From an uncultured Clostridia bacterium (GTDB lineage Bacteria > Bacillota > Clostridia > Christensenellales > Borkfalkiaceae), in contig CAKQQQ010000002.1 in assembly GCA_934271065.1 (NCBI GenBank), positions 124,001 to 188,000 of the forward strand: a DNA stretch of 64,000 bases, given 5' to 3'. This document shows, piece by piece, positions 23,404 through 32,144 of the stretch. The number at the start of each line of letters is the position of its first letter. Position 1 is the stretch's first letter. Below the pieces are notes generated by a model that did not search any database, was not told where the DNA came from, and saw nothing but the letters and a program-made list of their open reading frames with translations. The position numbers and the translations under genes were made by a program.

Positions 23404-24693
23404 TTATCTTTTCCTTTTATCGGCAGAATCGTTACTCTTTTCTGCCCGCCTGTTATTTACCGCGCCGCTTATTCCTTTACAGATAGCCGATACGATTTTG
23501 AACGGAACGGATATTAAAAATATTACGACTCTCAAAATCGCGGGCAAAAACGGAGCCAAAATTAAAATTAAAAGAATTAAACCGATCATAAATAAAAGAA
23601 GCCTTAAAGTGTTAAGCCGAGCGGGCGGCGGTGTTAGTTCGTTTACGATATCTATCGGACTTGCAACGGCAGGTATAACGTAATAAACCCCGTCTTTATT
23701 AAACGTAAGATCTATAACGTCAAAATCTAAAAAGACGGTTTCCTGCGCAATATAAACGTTATCCACGTCCATATCTTCGGCGCAGTAATAATCGGTGTTG
23801 GCAAAACGAAAAAGTATTACTCTGTTATTTTTTGCCGTTTCTACAGCATAATAATTCTTTATATCCGATACGTCGTCGCTGTTCACTAATATTTTTTTAG
23901 CAACGTCGTTGACGCCGCCGGAAAGCATATCACCCGTCAAAGCCGTTATCGGCTGCACGTCTTTATAGTTTCCGGAAGTACTCGTTTCTTTTCCGTAAAA
24001 GCCGTAATCTAAAAACTTATCCCACCAAGTATGGTTACTATCGTAACTTTTAAGATCGAAAGTGTCGCCGAAATCTACGGTTTTATTGTTATAGCCGCGC
24101 GTTCTGCCGTCATCCACGTCGTCGACAAATAAATCCCTACTTATCTGACGCCCGTTACAATCTATATAACCGTGCCCTAATTCGTTTTTATACGAATAAA
24201 TATAATCCGCTACGACGTTTCCGCCGACCGATCCGACGTTTGTTCTTGAATATAAAAAGTTAAAAATACCGTCTACAGACTTAGCGGGCGAATAAAAAAC
24301 AAACGGCAGTATATGCTGAATTTCTTTTGAAAAATAAGTTTGATACGGCGTTCCGGCGCTTGTATATTCAGTACTCAAATCGGTATTATAAGTCCACGCA
24401 TAATTTATAACTCCAACCGTACCCGAAGAACCGCCCGAACTGCTTCTATAACGAGTTTGCAATGAAAAAGGTACGTCATCGGTATGTTCGCCGATTTCTA
24501 CGCCCGTATAATCGAGCATCGTGTTACAAAGTTCCGGATCCGACGTTACAGCCATTTTCTTCGTCTTATATTCCCACCACTCGGCGTGAATTTTCTGAAG
24601 ATTTCCGTATGTTTCGAAATAAGATTCGGGTACGAAAAAATATGCCGTATTTACTTCGTTATAGTTTAGTCGCGCCGACGCGCATATCCGCAT
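23404..24693 (-). CDS. Putative phage adsorption/minor coat protein (pIII-like position)
   Basis: A 429-aa protein with a Tyr/Ser/Gly-rich, largely extracellular-looking body (YRSSSGGSSGTVGVINYAW and others). Near residues 365-405 are two adjacent hydrophobic stretches (LRLLLFMIGLILLILILAPF), then a basic tail. C-terminal anchoring plus position upstream of Zot fits the pIII adsorption protein. Against this, the predicted N-terminus (MRICASARLNYNE) has no signal peptide, and no ribosome binding site precedes the ATG, while an in-frame stop lies 14 codons upstream. The 5' end may be truncated. Confidence 0.6.
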   Translation of the reverse strand: MRICASARLNYNEVNTAYFFVPESYFETYGNLQKIHAEWWEYKTKKMAVTSDPELCNTMLDYTGVEIGEHTDDVPFSLQTRYRSSSGGSSGTVGVINYAWTYNTDLSTEYTSAGTPYQTYFSKEIQHILPFVFYSPAKSVDGIFNFLYSRTNVGSVGGNVVADYIYSYKNELGHGYIDCNGRQISRDLFVDDVDDGRTRGYNNKTVDFGDTFDLKSYDSNHTWWDKFLDYGFYGKETSTSGNYKDVQPITALTGDMLSGGVNDVAKKILVNSDDVSDIKNYYAVETAKNNRVILFRFANTDYYCAEDMDVDNVYIAQETVFLDFDVIDLTFNKDGVYYVIPAVASPIDIVNELTPPPARLNTLRLLLFMIGLILLILILAPFLPAILRVVIFLISVPFKIVSAICKGISGAVNNRRAEKSNDSADKRKR

Positions 24694-24711
24694 ACGCGAA
24701 TAAAAAAAATT

Positions 24712-24764
24712 AAGACTTTTTTATATACCGCTCATTATAAAAGCAGACTATATAAAAAAGTCTT
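24712..24764. repeat. 16-bp inverted repeat between adsorption and integrase genes
   Basis: AAGACTTTTTTATATA and its perfect complement, separated by 21 nt. It lies between divergent genes. It could be a phage packaging or replication hairpin, a two-way terminator, or an operator. Confidence 0.6.
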
Positions 24765-24846
24765 ATTCTATTGATTTTTAATCCGATTTTACCGTTTTGC
24801 TTTTAATCTGATATACTATTCCTTATCAACCTTAAGGAGTAACTAA

Positions 24847-26106
24847 ATGAAAACAACGGATAAAATCTATCAGAACGCGCTTGAAATCAACTCAATGTCC
24901 TTGCAAATTATCGCTTGGATAAACGAAATACGTTCAAAGCAAGATCAAATAGTCGCTATCCCTACGCGACGCACCCCGCAACAACGCGAAGATTCGGCTA
25001 TCGCCGAAATTGCAGATTGTCAACTGAATAATAATTTTCAAGATTTTCTCAAAATGCAAAATGAGGAAATTATGAAAAGAAAATACGGAAAAGGTTCTTA
25101 TATTAAACGTTTCAAAAGAAGAAAAGACGGTTCAATTTATACCTATTATCAAGGTTCGTTTATACTCAACGGCAAGCGTATTTGTCTTACCGCTAAAACC
25201 CAAAAACAAATGATTGAAAAGTTAGACGAACTCTACAAACAAAAAACAACGTCGATTACTACACACTCGACTGAAACGTTAAAAACTTATTCGGAAAATT
25301 ACGCCCAACGAAAAACAAGCACGATGACCGAAAGATCCGCTATCGAATGGAACCGACAATTAACTTCAATTATATCGGTTCTCGGCGAAAAACCAATAAA
25401 CGCAATCACAGTCGTCGATATCGAAAACTTTCTTATAGTGCAATCGGCAGGAAGAAAAACCAAATTTTACGACGTTCTGAACGGTATCTTTGAAGACGCT
25501 ATAAGACACGATATTATAACGGTAAACCCCGTCAAAAAAACCGACAGACCGAAAGTTATTCAAAAACATAAATACAGAGCATACGAATTCTCGGAACAAA
25601 ACACAATGATTCATTCGCTAACCGAAAAATATGCTCGGCTATTTGTATTTTTATGCTGTACGGGACTTCGAATTTCGGAATGTCTTGCTCTCGCTTCGGA
25701 AGATATCAAACCCAACTATATTCACGTAACGAAAATTAAAGATTCGACAACTAACGAAATTTTCTACCAAACGAAAAACGGCGAAGAACGAAAGGTTATC
25801 TATCACGAAAATTTACGACCGTATATAAACGTAGAATTTTGGCAATCGCTTACACACAGAAAAGTAAGCAGACAATTTCAACCTATATACAGTCAATTCA
25901 AAAACGTAAACTTACATTCGACAAGACACACTTACGCTTCACTTGCTCACTTCGTAGGAATAGACGACAAAATCATTCAAAATCAACTCGGTCATAAAAC
26001 GCTCGCTATGACGCAAGACACATATACGAACATTATGATACCGGGAGAAAGTATTATACTTTCTTACTTTGAAAAACTGAAAGAGATTATCCGTTTTACA
26101 AAATGA
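24847..26106 (+). CDS. Tyrosine integrase of the prophage
   Basis: This 419-aa protein follows AAGGAG. An N-terminal region of about 75 residues precedes a basic arm-type DNA-binding segment (YGKGSYIKRFKRRKDGSIYT), a SAM-like core-binding domain (about 145-225) and the catalytic domain with Arg275 (CTGLRISECLAL), His357-x-x-Arg360 (HSTRHTYASL), His383 (LGHKTLAMT) and Tyr393 (DTYTNI). It recombines the phage attP with the tRNA-Tyr 3' end and lies right beside attR. A nearly identical 3' end at 18165 shows that a relative integrated here before. Confidence 0.95.
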   Translation: MKTTDKIYQNALEINSMSLQIIAWINEIRSKQDQIVAIPTRRTPQQREDSAIAEIADCQLNNNFQDFLKMQNEEIMKRKYGKGSYIKRFKRRKDGSIYTYYQGSFILNGKRICLTAKTQKQMIEKLDELYKQKTTSITTHSTETLKTYSENYAQRKTSTMTERSAIEWNRQLTSIISVLGEKPINAITVVDIENFLIVQSAGRKTKFYDVLNGIFEDAIRHDIITVNPVKKTDRPKVIQKHKYRAYEFSEQNTMIHSLTEKYARLFVFLCCTGLRISECLALASEDIKPNYIHVTKIKDSTTNEIFYQTKNGEERKVIYHENLRPYINVEFWQSLTHRKVSRQFQPIYSQFKNVNLHSTRHTYASLAHFVGIDDKIIQNQLGHKTLAMTQDTYTNIMIPGESIILSYFEKLKEIIRFTK

Positions 26107-26238
26107 TTTCGTCCATAAATCGTTACACAAGTTTTTCGCAAAATATAAAAAATCGCCGCTTTTCGCGACGTTACAAAGGAAATTACAACGACAAAATATA
26201 AAAAAATAAGGATAATTCTTCGTGAATTATCCTTATTT

Positions 26239-26323
26239 TGGTGGACAGGGGTGGATTCGAACCACCGAAGTCGGTGACGACAGATTTACAGTCTGTTCCC
26301 TTTGGCCGCTCGGGAACCTGTCC
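26239..26323 (-). tRNA. tRNA-Tyr (GUA), prophage attachment site
   Basis: 85 nt with a long variable arm, acceptor GGACAGG/CCTGTCC, anticodon loop CTGTAAA gives GUA, encoded CCA. Its 3' 53 nt (26239-26291) are attR. The gene stays intact because the phage brings the same sequence. Confidence 0.95.
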
Positions 26324-26329
26324 GTATAT

Positions 26330-26405
26330 TGGAGCTGGCGATTGGAATCGAACCCACAACCTGCTGATTACAAGTCAGCTGCTCTGCCAATTGAGCTACA
26401 CCAGC
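26330..26405 (-). tRNA. tRNA-Thr (UGU)
   Basis: 76 nt, acceptor GCTGGTG with CGCCAGC, anticodon loop CTTGTAA gives UGU, encoded CCA. Confidence 0.95.
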
Positions 26406-26419
26406 AATCTTTTTTTAAG

Positions 26420-26495
26420 TGGTGCCTTAGGGCGGAATCGAACCACCGACAGAGGGATTTTCAGTCCCTTGCTCTACCGACTGAGCTACCAAGGC
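26420..26495 (-). tRNA. tRNA-Phe (GAA)
   Basis: 76 nt, acceptor GCCTTGG/CTAAGGC, anticodon loop CTGAAAA gives GAA, encoded CCA. Confidence 0.95.
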
Positions 26496-26533
26496 GTAGT
26501 ATTTTGCCCTTAAATTTCTTTAAGGGCAAAATA

Positions 26534-26610
26534 TGGCGACCTGGATGGGGTTCGAACCCACGACCTCTAGCGTGACAGGCTAGCGTTCTAACCAGCTGAA
26601 CTACCAGGCC
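26534..26610 (-). tRNA. tRNA-Asp (GUC)
   Basis: 77 nt, acceptor GGCCTGG/CCAGGTC, anticodon loop CTGTCAC gives GUC, encoded CCA. Confidence 0.95.
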
Positions 26611-26640
26611 ATATATAAAATTGCGGTATTAAGTTGTGAG

Positions 26641-26717
26641 TGGTGGGCCTTCTAGGACTCGAACCTAGGACCGGCCGGTTATGAGCCGGCTGCTCTAACC
26701 AACTGAGCTAAAGGCCC
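26641..26717 (-). tRNA. tRNA with CAU anticodon (Ile2 or Met)
   Basis: 77 nt, acceptor GGGCCTT/AAGGCCC, anticodon loop CTCATAA gives CAU, encoded CCA. The GGCTCATAACC anticodon arm resembles Bacillota tRNA-Ile2, whose C34 becomes lysidine, but elongator Met cannot be excluded by eye. The first base pair is not the initiator type. Confidence 0.85.
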
Positions 26718-26732
26718 GTGTCTTTCTAACGG

Positions 26733-26808
26733 TGGTCGGGGTGAAGAGACTCGAACTCCCGACCCCATGGTCCCAAACCACGTGCGCTACCAACTGCGCT
26801 ACACCCCG
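26733..26808 (-). tRNA. tRNA-Pro (UGG)
   Basis: 76 nt, acceptor CGGGGTG/CACCCCG, anticodon loop TTTGGGA gives UGG, encoded CCA. First gene of the operon Pro, CAU, Asp, Phe, Thr, Tyr. Confidence 0.95.
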
Positions 26809-26831
26809 TCAACGAATTACAACGCTCGTAT

Positions 26832-26860
26832 ATAATATCATATGCATTTTACTTTGTCAA
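26832..26860 (-). promoter_or_regulatory. Promoter of the six-tRNA operon
   Basis: TTGACA, 17-bp spacer, TATTAT on the minus strand, 24 bp before tRNA-Pro. Confidence 0.8.
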
Positions 26861-26900
26861 GGTTTTTTCGATGATTTTCTTAAACTTTTTTTTGAATTTT

Positions 26901-27452
26901 TTAAGGGTTTTCGGGCGGTACGGACTCGGAGTCGAGTTCGCGTTTTATTTCGGCGTTGGTGCATATGCGGACGGGTTCGGCGCGCCGCCGACTTGCGGCG
27001 CGGATCGAGAATACGATCAGTTCGGTTAAGGAAGACGCCGCGCACACCGCGTAACAGACCGAAAGCGAGACGAAACTAACCGCAAACGACGCGAAACTTC
27101 CGCTTGCCGCCATACCCGCAAACGAAGCCGAGCCGATAAGCGACGTACACGCGAAAAAGATTATTCCGCTGCGCCGAGCGCGGTAGAACTCGTCGTCGCC
27201 CGACGAGACCTTGACGTAATAATAACACTTCGCCGCCGCAAGAAGTATAAGCGCGACGGAGATGGCAAGCCCGAAAATTCCGACTATCGCGCGCGTGCGC
27301 GCGTCTTTCATAAGCAGGAACGCGTCGCCCGCTTTGTCGGGCGACGCGTTGAGCGTCGCGACGGACTCCGTCGCGACGAACGCGCACGCTACGGCTACGC
27401 CTACGGACACGACGGCGGATATTAAACTCAATATTCGTATTCTGAATTTCAT
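26901..27452 (-). CDS. Four-TM membrane protein of unknown function
   Basis: This 183-aa protein has hydrophobic segments near residues 8-28, 55-75, 95-115 and 120-145, followed by a basic-then-acidic cytoplasmic tail (AASRRRAEPVRI...). I do not recognise the family. Its start overlaps the deoB stop by 4 bp (ATGA), so it is the last gene of the rarA-phosphatase-deoB unit. Confidence 0.7.
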   Translation of the reverse strand: MKFRIRILSLISAVVSVGVAVACAFVATESVATLNASPDKAGDAFLLMKDARTRAIVGIFGLAISVALILLAAAKCYYYVKVSSGDDEFYRARRSGIIFFACTSLIGSASFAGMAASGSFASFAVSFVSLSVCYAVCAASSLTELIVFSIRAASRRRAEPVRICTNAEIKRELDSESVPPENP

Positions 27453-28612
27453 TTTCTTATTTTAGCGTAAAAACTTTCGCCCGCTAACGAGTTTTTAACG
27501 CCGAGCATATCGCATACGGTTTTGGCGATACAGGCGTAAGTGGGCATAGTGCCGAGATTTATCGGACGGATATTCTTGCCGTAGGCTATCAGCGGAACGT
27601 ACTCGCGCGAATGGTCGGTGGACGGCGTGGACGGATCGCAACCGTGGTCGGCGGTAACGAACAGAACGTCGTCGTCGCGCATTTTTTTTGTAAAGCCTTC
27701 GAGCCTTGACGAGAAGTCGTTAAGCGCGGCGGCGTAGCCGATGGCGTCGTTCCTATGCCCGTACACCATATCGAAGTCTACGAGATTGACGAAACATATC
27801 CCTTCAAAGTCGCGATCGGCGATTTGTTCGGCTTTATCCATTCCGTCGGAGTTATTGACCGTTCTTACCGATTCGGTAGTTCCCCTGCCGCCGAAAATGT
27901 CGTAGATTTTTCCGACCGCAAGCACGGACTTGCCCGCCGCTTTGAGCACGTCGAGCATAGTGTCTTCGGGCGGTAAAACCGAATAGTCGTGACGGCGCGA
28001 AGTTCGCGTAAAGTTACTTTTATCGCTACCCGTGAACGGCCGCGCGATTACTCTGCCGACGGCATTTTTGCCGACTAAGATTTTACGCGCTATTTCGCAG
28101 TAACGGTAGAGTTCGGAGACCGGAACGACGCTCTCGTTGGCGGCTATCTGGAAAACGCTGTCCGCCGACGTATACACGATCAGCGCGCCGCTTTGCATAT
28201 GCTCTTCGCCGTAGTCCTTGATGACTTCCGTACCCGAATACGGTTTGTTGCAAAGCGTTTTTCTGCCCGACTCGCGCTCGAATTCGGCGATTACGTCGTC
28301 GGAGAAGCCGTTCGGATAGGTAGGGAGCGGCGTGGCGGATATAACGCCGGCAATCTCCCAATGACCGATAGTGGTGTCTTTGCCCGCGCTGCGTTCTGCC
28401 AAACGACCGTAAGCCGCCGTCGGCGAGAGTTCCTTTTCGCCGAAATCTACCCCGTCTATATTGAACAGACCGAGTTTTTTGAGAAACGGAACGGAAAGCA
28501 CGCCCGTGTCGTAACAGGCGCGGAAAGTGTTGCTGCCCGCGTCGCCGAATTTCGCGGCGTCGGGAAGTTCGCCTATGCCGAAACTGTCGGCTACCATTAT
28601 AAATATTCTCAT
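27449..28612 (-). CDS. deoB: Phosphopentomutase
   Basis: 387 aa, full length. The alkaline-phosphatase-like metal sites are all visible: MVADSFGIGELPDA (N-terminal Asp), VNLVDFDMVYGHRND, VTADHGCDPSTPSTDHSREY (Asp, His, His), and the phosphate-accepting Thr in the AGKDTTIGHWE segment. It interconverts ribose-1- and ribose-5-phosphate and the deoxy forms in nucleoside salvage. Overlaps of 4 bp with both neighbours point to one operon. No other nucleoside-catabolism gene is adjacent. Confidence 0.95.
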   Translation of the reverse strand: MRIFIMVADSFGIGELPDAAKFGDAGSNTFRACYDTGVLSVPFLKKLGLFNIDGVDFGEKELSPTAAYGRLAERSAGKDTTIGHWEIAGVISATPLPTYPNGFSDDVIAEFERESGRKTLCNKPYSGTEVIKDYGEEHMQSGALIVYTSADSVFQIAANESVVPVSELYRYCEIARKILVGKNAVGRVIARPFTGSDKSNFTRTSRRHDYSVLPPEDTMLDVLKAAGKSVLAVGKIYDIFGGRGTTESVRTVNNSDGMDKAEQIADRDFEGICFVNLVDFDMVYGHRNDAIGYAAALNDFSSRLEGFTKKMRDDDVLFVTADHGCDPSTPSTDHSREYVPLIAYGKNIRPINLGTMPTYACIAKTVCDMLGVKNSLAGESFYAKIRK

Positions 28613-29310
28613 TTTATTGCGCTCTCCCTTAAAATCGCTTTCGGAATGACGTCGAATATACGCTCGGCGTATTCCTTATCTTTTTTCGCGACCGCTTCGT
28701 ACGCGGCTTTCATATAGTTTTTCCGCCCCGCGTGGACGTCGGACGCAACCACGTCTACGAGCCGCGCGCGGATTAACCGTCTCGCAAACCTGTACTCTTC
28801 TTTTACGCTTCTGTCTACTATCGAGCGGGCGTTGACCTGAATCAACGCTCCGCGCCGTTTAAGTCTTTTTATAACCGCTTCGTCGCGGACGTAATCGAAA
28901 CGTTCGACGTGCGCGAAAACCGCCTTATAGCCCGCCACTCTTACTCCGTAAGCAATCTCTTCCGCGTCGACCGCTTCGTCGTAAGGAAGTTCGATCAGAA
29001 CGTACTTTCCGCCGCCGAGAGTGATGACGTTACCCTTTTCGAGTCGGGATATAAAGCGTTTGTCGTACTGAATTTCTCTGCCGAGACAGAGTTTTACGCC
29101 GACCGACTTTACCGCTTGCAACTCGCAAAACTCCGTAAAAGCGGAGCGTATTTCACGCACGGGCGCGCGATAGTTTCCGCGATAATGCGGAGTGAGCGCG
29201 ACCGTGTCAACGCCGAGCGACTTCTCTTCTTCAAGAAGCGCGACGGCAGTACCGACGTCGGCGCAACCGTCGTCGACGAACGGCAAAATATGCGTATGCA
29301 AGTCGGTCAT
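28609..29310 (-). CDS. CpsB/CapC-family tyrosine-protein phosphatase (PHP domain)
   Basis: The 233-aa protein begins MTDLHTHILPFVDDG, the first metal motif of PHP phosphatases such as CpsB and YwqE. It continues with LTPHYRG, AHVERFDYV and VVASDVHAGRK, which supply the other metal ligands. These manganese-dependent enzymes dephosphorylate BY-kinases that control capsule or exopolysaccharide synthesis. No kinase or polysaccharide cluster is nearby, so the substrate is not known. It overlaps deoB by 4 bp and follows rarA by 14 bp. Confidence 0.88.
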   Translation of the reverse strand: MTDLHTHILPFVDDGCADVGTAVALLEEEKSLGVDTVALTPHYRGNYRAPVREIRSAFTEFCELQAVKSVGVKLCLGREIQYDKRFISRLEKGNVITLGGGKYVLIELPYDEAVDAEEIAYGVRVAGYKAVFAHVERFDYVRDEAVIKRLKRRGALIQVNARSIVDRSVKEEYRFARRLIRARLVDVVASDVHAGRKNYMKAAYEAVAKKDKEYAERIFDVIPKAILRESAIK

Positions 29311-29324
29311 AAAACAACCCCCGT

Positions 29325-30638
29325 TTACTTCATTCCCTTTATCGCGCGGATTTCTTTTACGCGCTTTTCAAAGCCGTTGTCGGTAGGACGATAGAATACT
29401 TCGTCTTTGAGCGAGTCGGGCAGATATTGCTGTTCGACGTAGCCGCCGAAGTCGTGCGGGTATTTATATTGCGCGCTCTTTCGCTTCGCTTCGTCGTCGG
29501 CGAATACGGAATTGCGCAGGTGCGGCGGTACGGTATCGTCTTTTACGCTTTCCGCCGCGCTGCGCGCGGCGTTCATAGCGACGACCGTGGTGTTGGATTT
29601 AGGCGCTTCGCAAACGTAGATTATCGCTTCGCTGAGCGGAATAAGACCTTCGGGATAGCCGATGTTGAGAAACGCGGTAAGCGCGCTCGTGGCGACGACT
29701 AACGCGTTGGGATCTGCCATTCCGACGTCTTCGGCGGAATGAACGACCAGCCGACGCAACAGCAACAAAGGATCGCAACCGCCGGAAATAAGGCGATGCG
29801 CGTAATAAAGCGCGGCGTCGCTCGAACTTCCGCGAAGCGATTTGCAGAACGCGGAAAGCATATCGTAGTACGAGTTTTCGTCGTACGAAAGCGCCTTGCG
29901 CTGTATGGACTGCTCCGCGTCTTTAAGCGTTACGGTAACCTTTCCGTCTTTATCCGCCGGCGTTGTCAGCGCGGCGAGTTCGAGCGCGTTATAAGCCGCG
30001 CGAAGGTCGCCGCCGCAGGTTACGGCAATATGGCTGAGAGCCGCATCTTCGACGGTAAGATTCATTTTTCCGTAACCGCGTTTTTCGTCGTTTACGGCGC
30101 GGATAAGCGCGGTCTTGACGGTCTCGGTATCGAGTTTTTCAAACTCGAACACCCTGCACCGCGACACTATCGCGGGCGTCATCGACGCGTACGGGTTTTC
30201 GGTGGTAGAACCGATAAAAATAATCGTGCCGCGCTCTATCGCGGGGAGAAGACTGTCGGACTGCGTTTTACTGAAACGATGACATTCGTCGAGCAGAAGA
30301 TAGGTCTTCTTGCCGTATATTCTTAAATTTTCTTTGGCTTCTTCGACGGCTTTTTTTACGTCGGCGACGCCGCTCGAAACGGCGTTGAGTTTGACGAAAT
30401 TACCGCTCGTAGAGTTCGCGACTATGTTCGCAAGCGTGGTTTTACCCGTGCCCGGCGGCCCCCAGAAAATACAACTGCCGACCTTATCGAGAGATATCGC
30501 CCTGCGTAACAGACTGCCGTTTTCGAGTATTCGGTTCTGCCCTAAAAACTCGCGCAGAGAAACGGGGCGCATTCTTTCGGCAAGCGGTTTAGCCTGCTCT
30601 GTCATATCTTTATTCGCAACGTCAAACAAATCGTACAT
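29325..30638 (-). CDS. rarA: Replication-associated recombination protein A
   Basis: 437 aa, full length for RarA/MgsA. An AAA+ domain has Walker A FWGPPGTGKTTLANI, Walker B TYLLLDECHRF, sensor 1 IFIGSTTENP and an Arg finger region (SRCRVFEFEKL). The C-terminal helical and tetramerisation domains include the conserved ISGGCDPLLLLRRLV, HSAEDVGMADP and YKYPHDFGGYVEQQYLP. It acts at stalled forks with DNA polymerase accessory proteins. First gene of a four-gene unit. Only 31 bp separate its start from the divergent ylbJ-like gene. Confidence 0.95.
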   Translation of the reverse strand: MYDLFDVANKDMTEQAKPLAERMRPVSLREFLGQNRILENGSLLRRAISLDKVGSCIFWGPPGTGKTTLANIVANSTSGNFVKLNAVSSGVADVKKAVEEAKENLRIYGKKTYLLLDECHRFSKTQSDSLLPAIERGTIIFIGSTTENPYASMTPAIVSRCRVFEFEKLDTETVKTALIRAVNDEKRGYGKMNLTVEDAALSHIAVTCGGDLRAAYNALELAALTTPADKDGKVTVTLKDAEQSIQRKALSYDENSYYDMLSAFCKSLRGSSSDAALYYAHRLISGGCDPLLLLRRLVVHSAEDVGMADPNALVVATSALTAFLNIGYPEGLIPLSEAIIYVCEAPKSNTTVVAMNAARSAAESVKDDTVPPHLRNSVFADDEAKRKSAQYKYPHDFGGYVEQQYLPDSLKDEVFYRPTDNGFEKRVKEIRAIKGMK

Positions 30639-30669
30639 ATTTCTACCGTGTTCCGCTATATCTTTTAGT

Positions 30670-31638
30670 GTGTTGAAAAAAATTATTCGTATATCGGGGT
30701 GTATAGTCTGTCTCGCCGCGCTCGCGCTGATCGCGGCAAAGCCCGAAATCTATCTTAAAAGCGCGGGCGACGGACTTAAATTATGGGCGTTATCGGTCGT
30801 ACCGTCGCTGTTGCCGTTTTTCTTTCTTACGACGCTGGCGTCGTCGCTCGGACTGACTTCCGCGCTCGCAAAAATACTCGAAAAGCCGTTCGGAGCGTTA
30901 TTCCGATTGCGCGGAGCGTGCGCTTACGCGTTTGTGTCGAGCGTAATATCCGGCTACCCTACGGGCGCGAAAACGATCGCTTCGCTTGCCGAAGAAGGGT
31001 TTATAACCGCGGACGAAGCGACGCGCGCTTCTACTTTATGCTCGACTTCCGGACCGTCGTTCGTGATCGGGTTTATAGGCGCGACGGCGTTCAAAAACAA
31101 AACCGCAGGATACGCGATTTTACTGTCGCATATCGTTTCCGCCGTGTTATGCGGAATGGCGTTCCGCTTTTACGGTAAATACGAACGGCGGGATAATCGA
31201 CCTATACAGAGCCGTAATCTCGACAACGCGCTATACGAATGCGCGTATACGTCGGTGGTGGCGGTGGCGGTCGTCGGGGCGTTCGTGTGCGTTTTCTTTA
31301 CGCTTTGCGAAGCGGCGGTAAACCTTAACCTTACCGAGCCGACGTCGCGCGCGCTGTACGCGCTGACGCGTGACGAGACGGTCGCGCGCGGCGTAAGCGA
31401 AGGAATAATCGAATGTACGCGCGGTTGCCGTAAAATCGCCGAGAGCGGTTTAACCCGACTTTCGGTTTCGGCTTGCGCGGGAGTCGTATCGTTCGGCGGA
31501 ATATCCGTATTCGCGCAGTCTCTCGCGTTTCTGAAAAAAGCGAATGCGAACGCGGCGATATTCTGCCTGTCGAAAGCGGTTCAGTCGGCGGTGGGGTTTT
31601 CGGTATGCTATCTCGCGTTTCCGCTGTTCTTTGCATAG
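30670..31638 (+). CDS. ylbJ: YlbJ-like sporulation integral membrane protein
   Basis: About 322 aa from a GTG at 30670 or the adjacent TTG. Neither has a clear ribosome binding site, so the start is uncertain. An N-terminal TM segment (ISGCIVCLAALALIAAKPE) is followed by the gate-domain pattern LKLWALSVVPSLLPFFFLTT, FVSSVISGYPTGAKTIASL, CSTSGPSFVIGFIG and ACAGVVSFGGISVFAQSLA. YlbJ is a spore-formation membrane protein with nucleoside-recognition (Gate) repeats. Its presence hints that the host lineage sporulates or descends from spore formers. Confidence 0.8.
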   Translation: MLKKIIRISGCIVCLAALALIAAKPEIYLKSAGDGLKLWALSVVPSLLPFFFLTTLASSLGLTSALAKILEKPFGALFRLRGACAYAFVSSVISGYPTGAKTIASLAEEGFITADEATRASTLCSTSGPSFVIGFIGATAFKNKTAGYAILLSHIVSAVLCGMAFRFYGKYERRDNRPIQSRNLDNALYECAYTSVVAVAVVGAFVCVFFTLCEAAVNLNLTEPTSRALYALTRDETVARGVSEGIIECTRGCRKIAESGLTRLSVSACAGVVSFGGISVFAQSLAFLKKANANAAIFCLSKAVQSAVGFSVCYLAFPLFFA

Positions 31639-31679
31639 CGACCTGCTAACGCAGACTTGCGACGCGCCCGCCCGACGCG

Positions 31680-32144
31680 TTATTTCAGTAAATCTATTAT
31701 CTCTTCGGGAACGTAAGCGGAAACGTCGCGGTTGAACGCGAGCAATTCCCTTACGGCGGTCGAACTTACCTGAATGCTTTTTACGCTTGCGGGGACGTAT
31801 ACGGTAACGAGTTCGGGCATCAGATCGGCGTTGACGAAGTTGATGTCGTTTTCGTAGTCGTAGTCCCTGCCGTTGCGCAGACCGCGGACGTAATAGACCG
31901 CGTTTTCTTTTTTCATAAGGTCGACGAGCAGCCCGTCGTGGTATACGACCTTGACGTTACCGTACTTTGCGGTAACCGCTTCGAGCATCGCAAGCCGTTC
32001 GGCGACGGTAAATCTCGCGGTCTTTTTTACGTTGACGAGAATACCGACCACGACTTCGTCGAAAAGGTCGCTGCATTTTTTTATAATCTCTTCGTGACCT
32101 TTGGTGACGGGATCGAACGTCCCCGCGAACACGCATTTTTTCAT
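31680..32144 (-). CDS. coaD: Phosphopantetheine adenylyltransferase
   Basis: 154 aa, standard length. The nucleotidyltransferase motif appears as AGTFDPVTKGHEEII, with T-x-G-H in place of H-x-G-H, as is normal for CoaD. VVGILVNVKK, YVRGLRNGRDYDYE and SSTAVRELL complete the active site. It makes dephospho-CoA from ATP and phosphopantetheine. It is last in the maf-mreB-queH-rsmD-coaD unit, overlapping rsmD by 4 bp. Confidence 0.97.
   Translation of the reverse strand: MKKCVFAGTFDPVTKGHEEIIKKCSDLFDEVVVGILVNVKKTARFTVAERLAMLEAVTAKYGNVKVVYHDGLLVDLMKKENAVYYVRGLRNGRDYDYENDINFVNADLMPELVTVYVPASVKSIQVSSTAVRELLAFNRDVSAYVPEEIIDLLK

Larger units (their letters stand above)
19137..26291. mobile_element. 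Inovirus-type prophage integrated in tRNA-Tyr
   Basis: The 7.1-kb element is bounded by a perfect 53-bp direct repeat of the tRNA-Tyr 3' end. It has a tyrosine integrase next to attR, and on the opposite strand a block of an adsorption-like protein, a 119-aa basic protein, a 28-aa basic peptide, a 36-aa one-TM protein, a Zot/pI-like ATPase and an HUH replication protein. A hairpin-rich intergenic region lies by attL. Zot plus HUH Rep plus very small membrane proteins is the hallmark of filamentous phages (Inoviridae). No Sec-signal coat protein precursor is recognised, and the adsorption gene lacks a signal peptide, so the prophage may be incomplete. Confidence 0.85.
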
